From: Fidelibacterota bacterium UBA2986
Lineage (GTDB): Bacteria > Fidelibacterota > Marinisomatia > Marinisomatales > AB-629-J13
DNA: 64,000 nucleotides
Assembly: GCA_002346675.1 (NCBI GenBank)
Contig: DEAI01000011.1
Span: 199,530-263,529 of the forward strand
Direction of reading: 5' to 3'
The notes below the pieces were generated by a model. It searched no databases and had not been told where the DNA came from. It saw only the letters and a list, made by a program, of their open reading frames with translations. A program made the position numbers and the translations under genes. This document shows positions 34,567 through 42,981 of this stretch, piece after piece. Position 1 is the stretch's first letter; each line of letters begins with the position of its first letter.

Positions 34567-35610
34567 TCAAAAAACCGACCTGTAAATTTCATCCAAAGCG
34601 TCCTTTGTAAATATAAAATAAACAGGGAGACTGTAAACCTCACAAGGAAAACTAACATCAGAAGTTTTATTCAAAAAAGATGTCAGTTTAAACATATCTT
34701 TTTCTGTTGTTAAGATGAAATCGCTACCACTTGTTTTTACCTTTGATATAATATTTTCAATCATCTTTTTTGTATATATCTGATGATCTCTAAAGGACAG
34801 GTGGATTGAAATATTTAATTTTAAACTTTCAGCAGTTTTTAAAAACCCTGAGGGGTTACCAACACCAGAGACCAGCACACCAACCTTGTCTCGCACTTCT
34901 TGAATTGAGACATTTTTTCCGTTTTTGTCCAAGAGAAAACCGGTTGGGCTAAGTGAGCCTTTGTAAATATTGGCTTTTGATCTTTTATCAACATTAACTG
35001 AACGAGATGGAAAACTTCCCAAATTTGACTTACTTAGAACTATCAGGTCAGCTCTTCTTAGTTGTGATAAAGGTTCTCTTAAGTTACCAAAAGGAATTAG
35101 TCGATATTTTTCTCTACTATCTAAGCAATTTAAAAGCACAAGGTCAAGATCTCGTTTGATCCGACGGTGTTGAAAGGCGTCATCTAGAATAATAACATCG
35201 GGATTAAACCTTTCAATTAGATATTGACCTCCCCTAATACGGTTTGGGTCAACTACGATAGGAATAGACTTAAGAGAGTGTGCTGTAAAAAACGCCTCAT
35301 CTCCAACAGACCGCCAATCAGAACAAATAGTTTTACCATCAGAGACAAGAACGGTTCCTTTTATTTTTTTTCTATATCCCCGACTAAGTATTGCAGCTGA
35401 AATATGTTTATCTTGGAAATATTTTGCTAAGGCAATCACAGCTGGGGTTTTTCCTGTCCCCCCTATACTAATATTTCCGACACTAACGACCTTACACTTA
35501 AGACGAAAGGAAGGCAATATCATCAAATCATAACATATGTTTCGTATCTTTACAACAATTCTATAAATGACCCCTATAGGAGAAAGAATAAATCTAAATA
35601 ATTTATTCAA
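34567..35610 (-). CDS. lpxK: LpxK, tetraacyldisaccharide 4'-kinase
   Basis: Phosphorylates the 4' position of the lipid A disaccharide precursor at the inner-membrane cytoplasmic face. It has the expected length of 347 residues. An N-terminal membrane-associated helix is followed by the P-loop GGTGKTP (50-56). AILSRGY and the strongly conserved DDAFQHRRIKRDLD follow. It begins 6 nt after the DUF374 acyltransferase stop, in a lipid A run with lpxB. Confidence 0.93.
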   Translation of the reverse strand: MNKLFRFILSPIGVIYRIVVKIRNICYDLMILPSFRLKCKVVSVGNISIGGTGKTPAVIALAKYFQDKHISAAILSRGYRKKIKGTVLVSDGKTICSDWRSVGDEAFFTAHSLKSIPIVVDPNRIRGGQYLIERFNPDVIILDDAFQHRRIKRDLDLVLLNCLDSREKYRLIPFGNLREPLSQLRRADLIVLSKSNLGSFPSRSVNVDKRSKANIYKGSLSPTGFLLDKNGKNVSIQEVRDKVGVLVSGVGNPSGFLKTAESLKLNISIHLSFRDHQIYTKKMIENIISKVKTSGSDFILTTEKDMFKLTSFLNKTSDVSFPCEVYSLPVYFIFTKDALDEIYRSVF

Positions 35611-35616
35611 GCTAGT

Positions 35617-36255
35617 TTAGCCTTCCAGAATCATATCTACTTCAAGCTCAAGAGAGTCTAGCGCTTGTTTTAGTGTGTCTGCACATTCTTGAAAATCACC
35701 AGACGTATCAAACCGTAAAGGGTTTCCATAACGCAAGACAATTTTACTAAAAGGTTTAGAAACATAAAATGTATCCCAATTGGTAAAGCCCCACCTGCTT
35801 TTTGCTTGGCCAATTGCGGGAATCACAATCGCACCTGTTTTTTGGGCAGCTCGTATTACACCTGGTTTTGGGATTTTTGCAGGGCCCTTTGGACCATCTG
35901 GAGTCATAGCAATAACTTCCCCGGGCCTAGATAAAACAGTGATCATTTCTTTAAACACCTCTTTTCCTCTGTCAGAGCTGGACCCTCGAAGCAATTTCCA
36001 GCCCACCTGTGCTCCAATTTGAGATATAAGCTCTGCGTCTTTATGCATTCCGGCCAAGGCATAATAATTATAAGAAGCTAGGTCCATAAAAACAGGCAGA
36101 ACCTTACCATGCCAGATGGCAATAATAACGGTTTTTCCTGACCTGGTTAGCTCTTCTATTTGTTTGCGCCCCCTTACATCCCATCGGCATGTACCATAAA
36201 GAAACTTTAGTAAATATTTACTAAACAAGGATTTTAACTTCATTTTTGTAAACAT
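35617..36255 (-). CDS. DUF374 lysophospholipid-acyltransferase-like protein
   Basis: A 212-residue protein of the DUF374 group within the LPLAT superfamily. IAIWHGKVLP contains the catalytic His49, followed by GSSSDRGKEV and MTPDGPKGP, which are signature segments of the group. Between lpxB and lpxK it is a plausible lipid A or Kdo-lipid acyltransferase, replacing LpxL-type enzymes that are not seen here; this role is inferred from context. Its ATG overlaps the lpxB stop (TAATG), and lpxK starts 6 nt after it. Confidence 0.88.
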   Translation of the reverse strand: MFTKMKLKSLFSKYLLKFLYGTCRWDVRGRKQIEELTRSGKTVIIAIWHGKVLPVFMDLASYNYYALAGMHKDAELISQIGAQVGWKLLRGSSSDRGKEVFKEMITVLSRPGEVIAMTPDGPKGPAKIPKPGVIRAAQKTGAIVIPAIGQAKSRWGFTNWDTFYVSKPFSKIVLRYGNPLRFDTSGDFQECADTLKQALDSLELEVDMILEG

Positions 36256-37379
36256 TAAAAATGTTTATTTAAAACAGCCTCAGCAGCTCTATCATATACT
36301 CCAGGAAGGCCCAAACTTCGTCTTACAGCCTCAAACTGAAGCAGCATGTTTTTGCGTTCACCAGAGCGATTGAAAAGATTTAAAACAGAGCCCGCAATGA
36401 GCTTTGGTTTCATGGCTGTTTGTAAGAACTCAGGCACTATTTTTTTTCCTGCAATTAAATTTACCATAGACGCGAAAGGAACATTGGTAAGATGTTTAAT
36501 TATCTGCCATGAAAACCAAGACATCCTGTAACATACAACGACAGGAGTATCATGAACCGCACATTCAAGTGTCGCTGTTCCCGATGAGGATAGAGCGGCA
36601 TCAGCATAGAGTATGGAACATTTTGTAAGCTTGTTCTCTGTTCGAATAAAACTCGGAATTGGATTTAAAGTTACAGCCGGACTTTTTGCAACACAAAACT
36701 GGACATTTGGGTTTTCTGCTTTAATAAACTCAACGGATTTCAAAAAAACACTCCAGTGGCGGTCAACTTCCTGCTGTCTACTTCCCGGAAGAAGGACAAG
36801 CAGCGGGTCTGATTTCTCAAAGTTGTGACGTAAAAAAAACGCATCCTTTGTTTCTTCTGGAAAATATTGTTCTGAAAAGGGATGTCCTGGATAGTGAACG
36901 GAAACCCCACGGTCTTCAAACCATTTTTGTTCAAACGGAAAAATACACAGAGATTGATTTACATATTTTTTTAATATTTCGACACGCTTTTCTTTCCAAG
37001 CCCAAACCTGTGGAAGAATAAAATAGGTAATAGGGATATAGCTCATCTTCAACCTCTTTGCAAGTCTAAGGTTAAACCCAGGATAGTCAATTAAAATAAC
37101 CCTATCAGGTCTCAGTTTTTCAATAGCCTTAACTGTTTCTCCCATAACTTTTATCATAAAAGGTAGGTGTTTTAAGACCTCTGAAAATCCCATCATAGAA
37201 AGAGAGTCCACATGTCTTAATATTTGGAGACCCTCCCCTTTCATTCTATTTCCTCCATGTCCAATAAACCGAGAGGAGGGGTGTATCTTTTTTAACGATC
37301 GCATTAGTCGAGACCCATGAAGGTCTCCAGATTCTTCTCCAGCAACCACAAAAAAAGTCAGAGCGCGAGAATCAGTCAT
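36255..37379 (-). CDS. lpxB: LpxB, lipid-A-disaccharide synthase
   Basis: Glycosyltransferase (GT19) that condenses UDP-diacylglucosamine with lipid X. The 374 residues contain the diagnostic AGEESGDLHGSRLM (residues 13-26), FIGHGGNRMKGEG, MGFSEVLKHLP, DYPGFNLRLAK, LLPGSRQQEV and the SSGTATLECAVHDTPVVVCYR segment of the nucleotide-sugar site. It overlaps the next gene by one base (TAATG) and follows the methyltransferase gene by 9 nt. Confidence 0.97.
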   Translation of the reverse strand: MTDSRALTFFVVAGEESGDLHGSRLMRSLKKIHPSSRFIGHGGNRMKGEGLQILRHVDSLSMMGFSEVLKHLPFMIKVMGETVKAIEKLRPDRVILIDYPGFNLRLAKRLKMSYIPITYFILPQVWAWKEKRVEILKKYVNQSLCIFPFEQKWFEDRGVSVHYPGHPFSEQYFPEETKDAFFLRHNFEKSDPLLVLLPGSRQQEVDRHWSVFLKSVEFIKAENPNVQFCVAKSPAVTLNPIPSFIRTENKLTKCSILYADAALSSSGTATLECAVHDTPVVVCYRMSWFSWQIIKHLTNVPFASMVNLIAGKKIVPEFLQTAMKPKLIAGSVLNLFNRSGERKNMLLQFEAVRRSLGLPGVYDRAAEAVLNKHF

Positions 37380-37388
37380 ATTTTTGTG

Positions 37389-37961
37389 TTATATTTGGTT
37401 TCGAATAAAAACCAGCAATAGAACAAAAACGATATTCTGTAAGGTACGTTTTTCTGTTTTTAGTGTATCAAAAATCGGTTTGGGTGATATAGGTTTTTCG
37501 GTTTTCCAGGGCCTCACTCGAGGAAGAAGAGAAGGTACGTTTTGTTTATATTTTATATACTCTTTACCAAAAAGCTTATACAAAGATTCCTCTTCTAGAG
37601 ACACGATCAAACTATATTGTACAATAAAAAACAACCAAGTAACACTCACCATTACCCAAAGGTTTTCATTTCCTGCTATAAAAACGAAAGCCGTATAGAG
37701 AATCATATTTCCTATATACAAAGGATTTCTCACTCTTGAATACGGCCCAGACGTACACAGAAAAGGTGCGCCAACCTTTGTTGTGCGTGTGGCTCCTCCA
37801 GCATATCGAACTGCCCAGATTCTGATAGATTCTCCCAAAAACAATAAAGCTATACCCCAACTCAAAAACGAATGGTTTGGTGAAGCAAAAAATATAATTA
37901 GTAAGGCAAGAGGAATAGGTGTAAAGCTTCTGTATTTAAAAAATGTGTTCCGGATATTCAT
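37389..37961 (-). CDS. Isoprenylcysteine methyltransferase/PEMT-like membrane methyltransferase
   Basis: A 190-residue integral membrane protein with about five helices. GPYSRVRNPLYIGN (about 71-84) and EEESLYKLFGKEYIKY (about 127-142) are the SAM-binding motifs of the ICMT/phospholipid methyltransferase (NnrU-like) family. Substrates in bacteria are mostly unknown. It is tightly packed between lpxB (9 nt) and the GnnA-like gene (9 nt), so a role on a lipid or envelope substrate is possible but unproven. The last ~20 residues form another hydrophobic segment. Confidence 0.82.
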   Translation of the reverse strand: MNIRNTFFKYRSFTPIPLALLIIFFASPNHSFLSWGIALLFLGESIRIWAVRYAGGATRTTKVGAPFLCTSGPYSRVRNPLYIGNMILYTAFVFIAGNENLWVMVSVTWLFFIVQYSLIVSLEEESLYKLFGKEYIKYKQNVPSLLPRVRPWKTEKPISPKPIFDTLKTEKRTLQNIVFVLLLVFIRNQI

Positions 37962-37970
37962 AAATAATTA

Positions 37971-38954
37971 TTAGTGGAGATCTTCCAAAATTAAATCATG
38001 AATTTGCTCTGCTATCGCTAAAACGTTTCTCCCAGATATTCCTGTTACTGCTGGAGTTGAATTTCCCCTTAAAGAATCTGCAAAGTTTTCTAGCTCCATT
38101 TTTAGGGCGTCATTGTGTAAAACCGTAGGTTTTTTATAAACGATTTCTTTTTGTGTTCCCTTATAATTTAAGGGAGCTGTCAATTCAGTGTGAGTACTAT
38201 CTTTATTAACAACCTGATACACTTCCGTGAGATTTAAAAGCATATCAATGGTTACATACATGTTCTTTTGAAAAAGCTTTATTTTTCGCACCTTATCTTT
38301 TGCGATTCGGCTGGATGTAAGGCTGGCAACAGTACCGTTTTCGAACCGTATTCTTGCATGTGCGATATCTACAGAGTCAGTCATAATAGATAGACCTGTG
38401 GCGGCAACACTTTTTACTCCCGAATCAACAAAACTTAGTAGAATGTCTATATCGTGTGTCATAAGGTCTAAAACCACAGGAACATCTGTTCCACGGGAGG
38501 TGTAGGGCGCGAGTCTTTGAACTTCGATAAATTTTGGGTTAAGTTGACAGTCTTTTACTGCCAAAAGAGCAGGGTTAAATCTCTCAATGTGTCCAACCTG
38601 GATAAACACGTTATTTTCTTCTGCAGCACTTAATAAAGAGTCCGCAGACTGTACAGAATGAGAAATAGGCTTTTCAATAAAAACACTTTTTCCTTTTTGA
38701 ATACATTCCAAGGCTGTGTGAAAATGATCAGCTGTTGGCGTTACAATAGTTAAACCATCGCTCTTATCTATAAGTTTTTCTAGGCTATAAAAAGACTTAA
38801 CGCGATAGGTAGAAGCAATTTCTTCGGATCTAGCTTTGTTTTTATCATATATACCGGAAAAACTAAGATTGTCCATTTCCACTAAATGTTTAACATGGTG
38901 CTGTCCTAAATGCCCCACTCCAATGACGCCTATTTTGGGTTGGTTATTTTCCAT
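37971..38954 (-). CDS. Gfo/Idh/MocA oxidoreductase, GnnA-like
   Basis: NAD-dependent sugar dehydrogenase of 327 residues. The Rossmann motif is IGVIGVGHLGQHHVKHL (8-24); EKPISHS carries the catalytic Lys region. VGHIERFNPA and APYTSRGTDVPVVLDLMTHDIDI closely resemble the subgroup that sits beside lpx genes. That subgroup includes GnnA, the UDP-GlcNAc 3-dehydrogenase for 3-amino lipid A. The partner aminotransferase GnnB is not in the window. Membership of the Gfo/Idh/MocA family is certain; the GnnA function is an inference. Confidence 0.85.
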   Translation of the reverse strand: MENNQPKIGVIGVGHLGQHHVKHLVEMDNLSFSGIYDKNKARSEEIASTYRVKSFYSLEKLIDKSDGLTIVTPTADHFHTALECIQKGKSVFIEKPISHSVQSADSLLSAAEENNVFIQVGHIERFNPALLAVKDCQLNPKFIEVQRLAPYTSRGTDVPVVLDLMTHDIDILLSFVDSGVKSVAATGLSIMTDSVDIAHARIRFENGTVASLTSSRIAKDKVRKIKLFQKNMYVTIDMLLNLTEVYQVVNKDSTHTELTAPLNYKGTQKEIVYKKPTVLHNDALKMELENFADSLRGNSTPAVTGISGRNVLAIAEQIHDLILEDLH

Positions 38955-38977
38955 TTTAATCTTTAATACAGTAGAAT

Positions 38978-40072
38978 TTAAACATTAAATCGAAAATAAA
39001 TACAGTCCCCATCGTTCACAATATAATTTTTCCCTTCCATTTTAGCTAAACCACGGTCTCTTACAGACTTTTCAGATCCAAACTGATCTAAATCATTATA
39101 CTTATAGACCTCTGCCTTAATAAAACCTCTCTGAAAATCCGAGTGAATAACTCCGGCTGCTTCAGGAGCAGTTAATCCTTTTTTTATAGTCCAAGCTCTC
39201 ACCTCTTTTGATCCACCTGTAAAGTAAGTGTGCAGCCCCAAAAGATCAAAAGATGCGCGGATGACCTTGCCCAACCCTGCTTCTTTTAATCTATACTCAT
39301 TTAAAAATTCAGTTTTTTCTTCTGGAGGTAAGGAAGCTATTTCTTGTTCGATTTGTCCACAAATTCTGATAGCGGTGTTTCCTTCTTTTTTTGCAAAATT
39401 AAAAAGTTGTTGAACAATGGCCCCTCTCTCTTTTGAAGTAATTTCTTGTTCATCTACATTTGAAATATATAGAATAGGTTTTGCAGAAAGAAGATGGAGC
39501 CCACGAAGTATAATGTTTTCTTCTTTATCTCTTTTTATCATTCTAGCTTGATGTCCTTCGTTGCAGTGTTTGGTTAGTTTAGATAAAAAACCATACTCCT
39601 TTTTAATTTTTTTATCTCCAGTTTTTATTAGCTTTTCTGTTTTCTCCAACCTCTTCCGTATGGTTTCCAGGTCAGACAAAAGAAGTTCTGTTTCAATAAT
39701 TTCTGCATCTCGAACGGGGTTGACTGAGCCATCAACATGGGTTATGTTTTTATTTTCAAAACACCTCACCACATGTACCAGAGCATCAACCTGCCTAATC
39801 TGCCCTAAAAAACGATTTCCCAACCCCTCTCCTTTGCTGGCGCCTTTAACCAGACCAGCAATATCAGTAAACTCAACTGTAGCCGAAGTCACAGTTTCAG
39901 GATTAAAAATTTCTCTTAACCGATTGAGCCTTAAGTCCGGAAGTTGCACAACACCGACATGAGGGTCAATAGTACAAAATGGATAGTTTTCCGCAGGAAC
40001 TGAAGAAGCAGTCAAAGCATTAAACAATGTGGACTTACCTACATTTGGTAAGCCAATAATTCCACAGCGCAT
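38978..40072 (-). CDS. ychF: YchF (OLA1), ribosome-associated ATPase
   Basis: P-loop NTPase of the Obg family that prefers ATP and binds ribosomes. The 364 residues show G1 GLPNVGKST (7-15) and DIAGLVKGASKGEGLGN. NVDE replaces the usual NKxD, the change that gives ATP specificity. The C-terminal TGS domain has GGSKEVRAWTIKKG and ends FRFNV. It lies between fabA (9 nt) and the GnnA-like gene (23 nt). Its lipid-gene neighbours probably do not reflect its function. Confidence 0.97.
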   Translation of the reverse strand: MRCGIIGLPNVGKSTLFNALTASSVPAENYPFCTIDPHVGVVQLPDLRLNRLREIFNPETVTSATVEFTDIAGLVKGASKGEGLGNRFLGQIRQVDALVHVVRCFENKNITHVDGSVNPVRDAEIIETELLLSDLETIRKRLEKTEKLIKTGDKKIKKEYGFLSKLTKHCNEGHQARMIKRDKEENIILRGLHLLSAKPILYISNVDEQEITSKERGAIVQQLFNFAKKEGNTAIRICGQIEQEIASLPPEEKTEFLNEYRLKEAGLGKVIRASFDLLGLHTYFTGGSKEVRAWTIKKGLTAPEAAGVIHSDFQRGFIKAEVYKYNDLDQFGSEKSVRDRGLAKMEGKNYIVNDGDCIYFRFNV

Positions 40073-40081
40073 TTATTTTAT

Positions 40082-40627
40082 TTAAAAAGGATCTAAACGG
40101 GGGTCCATTCCGGTATCCCATACCAGTTTATCAAATAACCCCACCTGCAAATCTTTGGCAAAATATATTTCTTTTTTGTTAGCCTTTACCACTGCATCTC
40201 CCCACACCATATACATAGACCTAGAAACTAACTTACGGACATCAATTGTATAGATTATTGAGTTGTGATATGGACGAACCTGTCCTTTGAATTTTAGTTC
40301 TTTAACACCCAGCGCTCTTCCTCTTCCTCTTCCCCCAGTCCACGAAAGGAAAAAGCCAAGGAGCTGCCACAGTCCGTCTAGCCCAAGACAGCCAGGCATA
40401 ACAGGATCATTTTCAAAGTGACACTTAAAAAACCAGAGGTTAGGATCTATGTTCATCTCAGCGATTATTTTTCCTTTTTTATACTTTCCTCCATTGTCTG
40501 AAATATGAGAAATTCTATCCACCATAAGCATAGGAGGTTTTGGTAGTTTTCCATTTTTTTCTCCGAACATAATACCATTAGAGGCCTCAATGATGTCTTC
40601 TTTAGTATAAGATGATTTACGTTTCAT
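40082..40627 (-). CDS. fabA: FabA, 3-hydroxydecanoyl-ACP dehydratase/isomerase
   Basis: Dehydrates 3-hydroxyacyl-ACP and, in classic FabA, isomerises trans-2 to cis-3 decenoyl-ACP for unsaturated fatty acids. The 181 residues carry the active-site segment CHFENDPVMPGCLGLDGLWQL, with His70 and Asp84 at the same numbers as in E. coli. RALGVKELKFKGQV is also conserved. First gene of the leftward fabA-ychF-gnnA-lpxB-lpxK run and divergent from an enoyl-ACP reductase. No FabB-type synthase is in view, so isomerase use cannot be confirmed. Confidence 0.95.
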   Translation of the reverse strand: MKRKSSYTKEDIIEASNGIMFGEKNGKLPKPPMLMVDRISHISDNGGKYKKGKIIAEMNIDPNLWFFKCHFENDPVMPGCLGLDGLWQLLGFFLSWTGGRGRGRALGVKELKFKGQVRPYHNSIIYTIDVRKLVSRSMYMVWGDAVVKANKKEIYFAKDLQVGLFDKLVWDTGMDPRLDPF

Positions 40628-40750
40628 TATTTACTTTTGATAATCTTTAAATTTACGATGGATATACAGACACATCAGCAGAGATTGTATACACATAATT
40701 TTTAAATTCTAGATAAGAATTGGTTTTGAAAATAATCATAAGGATTTATT

Positions 40751-41533
40751 ATGTCTAAATGGGCTTTAATATTAGGATGTTCCACTGGTCACGGGGGAGC
40801 TACAGCAAAAAAACTCGCAGGTAAAGGATATGGAATCGTTGGTTTTCACTTTGATAGAGGGGAACTAAAAAAAGAAGCAGAAAAAACAAAAGAAGAAATT
40901 TCAGATTTAAATGGTGGTATGGTAGAGTTTTGGAACACCAATGCTGCTTCACTGGAGACTATGGATAAATATATTCCACAGATAAAAGATATAACCAAGG
41001 GAACACCACTAAAACTACTGCTTCACTCTATAGCCTTTGGAACCACCACAAACTTTTTTAGTGACAAGCCTGTAAGTCAAAAACAAATGGATATGACTGT
41101 TCATGTCATGGGAAATTCACTTTTATATTGGACACAAAAATTGTTTAAAGCAGACCTAATAGCAAAGGGCTCTAGAATTATGGGACTTACAAGCGAAGGT
41201 AATTACGTAGCAATGGAAGGTTATGGACCCGTTAGTGTTGCAAAAGTTGCCATGGAAGCCATAATTAGGCAAATCGGCTGGGAACTAGGACAATACGGAA
41301 TTACCTCAAATGCTATCCAGGCGGGAGTGACCCCCACAAGAGCACTGACAAAAATAACTGACAGATGGGAGGACTGGGTAGAGAACACAAAAAAACGCAA
41401 CCCCATGAGAAGAACAACAACACCGCAAGATGTTGCAAATACTGTATCACTTTTAATGAAACCAGAGGCAGATTTCATTAATTGTTCCATCATTTACTGT
41501 GACGGAGGAGAACACCGTTCAGGAATGGTGTAA
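40751..41533 (+). CDS. Enoyl-ACP reductase-like short-chain dehydrogenase (FabI/FabL type)
   Basis: Probably reduces trans-2-enoyl-ACP in the last step of fatty acid elongation. The 260 residues begin with the cofactor loop ILGCSTGHGGATAKKLA. They use the enoyl-reductase Tyr-X6-Lys catalytic spacing (YGPVSVAK) rather than the usual Tyr-X3-Lys of other SDRs. NAIQAGVTPTRAL also fits FabI relatives. The divergent neighbour fabA supports this. An AAGGA ribosome-binding site precedes the ATG. The exact FabI or FabL subclass is not settled. Confidence 0.85.
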   Translation: MSKWALILGCSTGHGGATAKKLAGKGYGIVGFHFDRGELKKEAEKTKEEISDLNGGMVEFWNTNAASLETMDKYIPQIKDITKGTPLKLLLHSIAFGTTTNFFSDKPVSQKQMDMTVHVMGNSLLYWTQKLFKADLIAKGSRIMGLTSEGNYVAMEGYGPVSVAKVAMEAIIRQIGWELGQYGITSNAIQAGVTPTRALTKITDRWEDWVENTKKRNPMRRTTTPQDVANTVSLLMKPEADFINCSIIYCDGGEHRSGMV

Positions 41534-41568
41534 AAGCAAACTTAATATTGCTTTAAGTAGATTTTTTT
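41533..41568 (+). terminator. Rho-independent-like terminator after the enoyl-ACP reductase
   Basis: AAAGCAA (41533-41539) pairs with TTGCTTT (41548-41554) around an 8-nt loop. A T-run follows at 41562-41568, seven bases after the stem. It overlaps the end of the gene's stop codon and lies before the convergent susD gene. Confidence 0.5.
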
Positions 41569-41633
41569 AGTTTTTTTTAGACGCTGAATTGGTGTCCTAT
41601 TGCTCAGGTTATAAAAAGACTTAAGGCCTAAAT

Positions 41634-42971
41634 CTAATATCCGGGGTTTTGTACCAATTGATTTCCATCTATTTCGAACTCTCTGGCAGGGATAGGATAT
41701 ATTTTTCTAAAAGATTCAATCTCTAAAATCTCCTCAGCTTTATTAATTCTAACTAATGTGTGGAGGCGTTTTCCTTCTGCAAAAAGCTCCCATTTGTTTT
41801 CATTTATATATTTATCCAAAAAATTATTTGAATCAGCATGTGGATTAAGACCAGCCCTGGTCCTTACAGCGTTTAAATTTTCAAGAGCATCATTAGAATT
41901 GCCCAAAAAGTGATTTGCCTCAGCTCTGTAAAAGTATAACTCAGCAATCCGTATTATGTATGCCGGATTGGCGTGACTTGAAAAGTCTTCTGCCTTCAAA
42001 AAACGTTCATATGGTTTTCCTTCTACATTTCCAATGAGTTCTCTCCGCTGATCACCTTCAGAGAAGGATGCAATTAAGCTTTCTTCAGGGAGGACCTCAT
42101 CACGTAGAACTGTCCAAAGAGCTAAATTACTTATATCAAGAGAGCTAGAAACAAGCTCAAAAATAGATTCGTTTGTTAATTCACTTTGAAAGATATCTAA
42201 AAATGAAGGATTAAGAGAATAGTTGGCATTGTCAATGACAAGAGTAGAGTAATTGATTGCAGACTCATAACCTTTCATATGAAGGTATGTTTTTGCTAAA
42301 AGACTTTGAGCAAGAGCTTTGGTAGCCACAGCTCTGTTATCACTATTAGGCAAGCCCGCTTCAGCAGTTTCTAAATCATTCAAAATAAAATCGTAGGTTT
42401 CTTGCACAGTGCTTCTTGAAATCATTTCTACATTTGCATAATCGCTGTTGGTCGATCGTGTTACTAGAGGCAATCCATATTCAGAGTCTAGGTTCCAATG
42501 TTCTCCAAAATGGACTAACAGGTCTAAATATCCTAGACCCCTGAGACATTTAGCTTCCGCAATAACAGCAACCCTTTCGTCTTCTGTAAACCCAATGTCA
42601 TCAACCCCAGGAACGCCGCTAACAATTTCGTTAGCTCCATTTATAACCCTGTAAGCACCGAGCCAAATTTTTTCCACAAGTAAATTTGTGGGCGGGATAA
42701 TCCCCTCACCTGCCTCTTGATATTCAATATTAAAACCTGCATAGGTAGAAACATCAGTATAATTATCTGAAGCATACTGAATAGACGCCCCATAATAATC
42801 ATCGGACTGTAGCTGATGATACAAACCAACAATAGCAGACCGAACAGATGACTCTGAATCAAATGCTTGTTTAGGGACAATGGCATCTTGTGGGTCATGA
42901 TCTAAAACACTGCATGCAGAAACAAAAAGAAAAGAAAATGTTAGAATTAATTTTGTGTTAAATATTTTCAT
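41634..42971 (-). CDS. susD: SusD/RagB family outer-membrane nutrient-binding lipoprotein
   Basis: Surface lipoprotein that caps the SusC channel and binds the nutrient. The 445 residues start with a lipoprotein signal, Cys20 in FVSAC. The SusD-like helical TPR fold shows AEAKCLRGLGYLDLLVHFGE near the middle, and the C-terminal ELYFYRAEANHFLGNSNDA and GKRLHTLVR segments match the family. It follows susC by 10 nt. No glycoside hydrolase or peptidase is adjacent, so the ligand could be a glycan, peptide or other oligomer. Confidence 0.93.
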   Translation of the reverse strand: MKIFNTKLILTFSFLFVSACSVLDHDPQDAIVPKQAFDSESSVRSAIVGLYHQLQSDDYYGASIQYASDNYTDVSTYAGFNIEYQEAGEGIIPPTNLLVEKIWLGAYRVINGANEIVSGVPGVDDIGFTEDERVAVIAEAKCLRGLGYLDLLVHFGEHWNLDSEYGLPLVTRSTNSDYANVEMISRSTVQETYDFILNDLETAEAGLPNSDNRAVATKALAQSLLAKTYLHMKGYESAINYSTLVIDNANYSLNPSFLDIFQSELTNESIFELVSSSLDISNLALWTVLRDEVLPEESLIASFSEGDQRRELIGNVEGKPYERFLKAEDFSSHANPAYIIRIAELYFYRAEANHFLGNSNDALENLNAVRTRAGLNPHADSNNFLDKYINENKWELFAEGKRLHTLVRINKAEEILEIESFRKIYPIPAREFEIDGNQLVQNPGY

Positions 42972-42981
42972 TATAGCCGCC

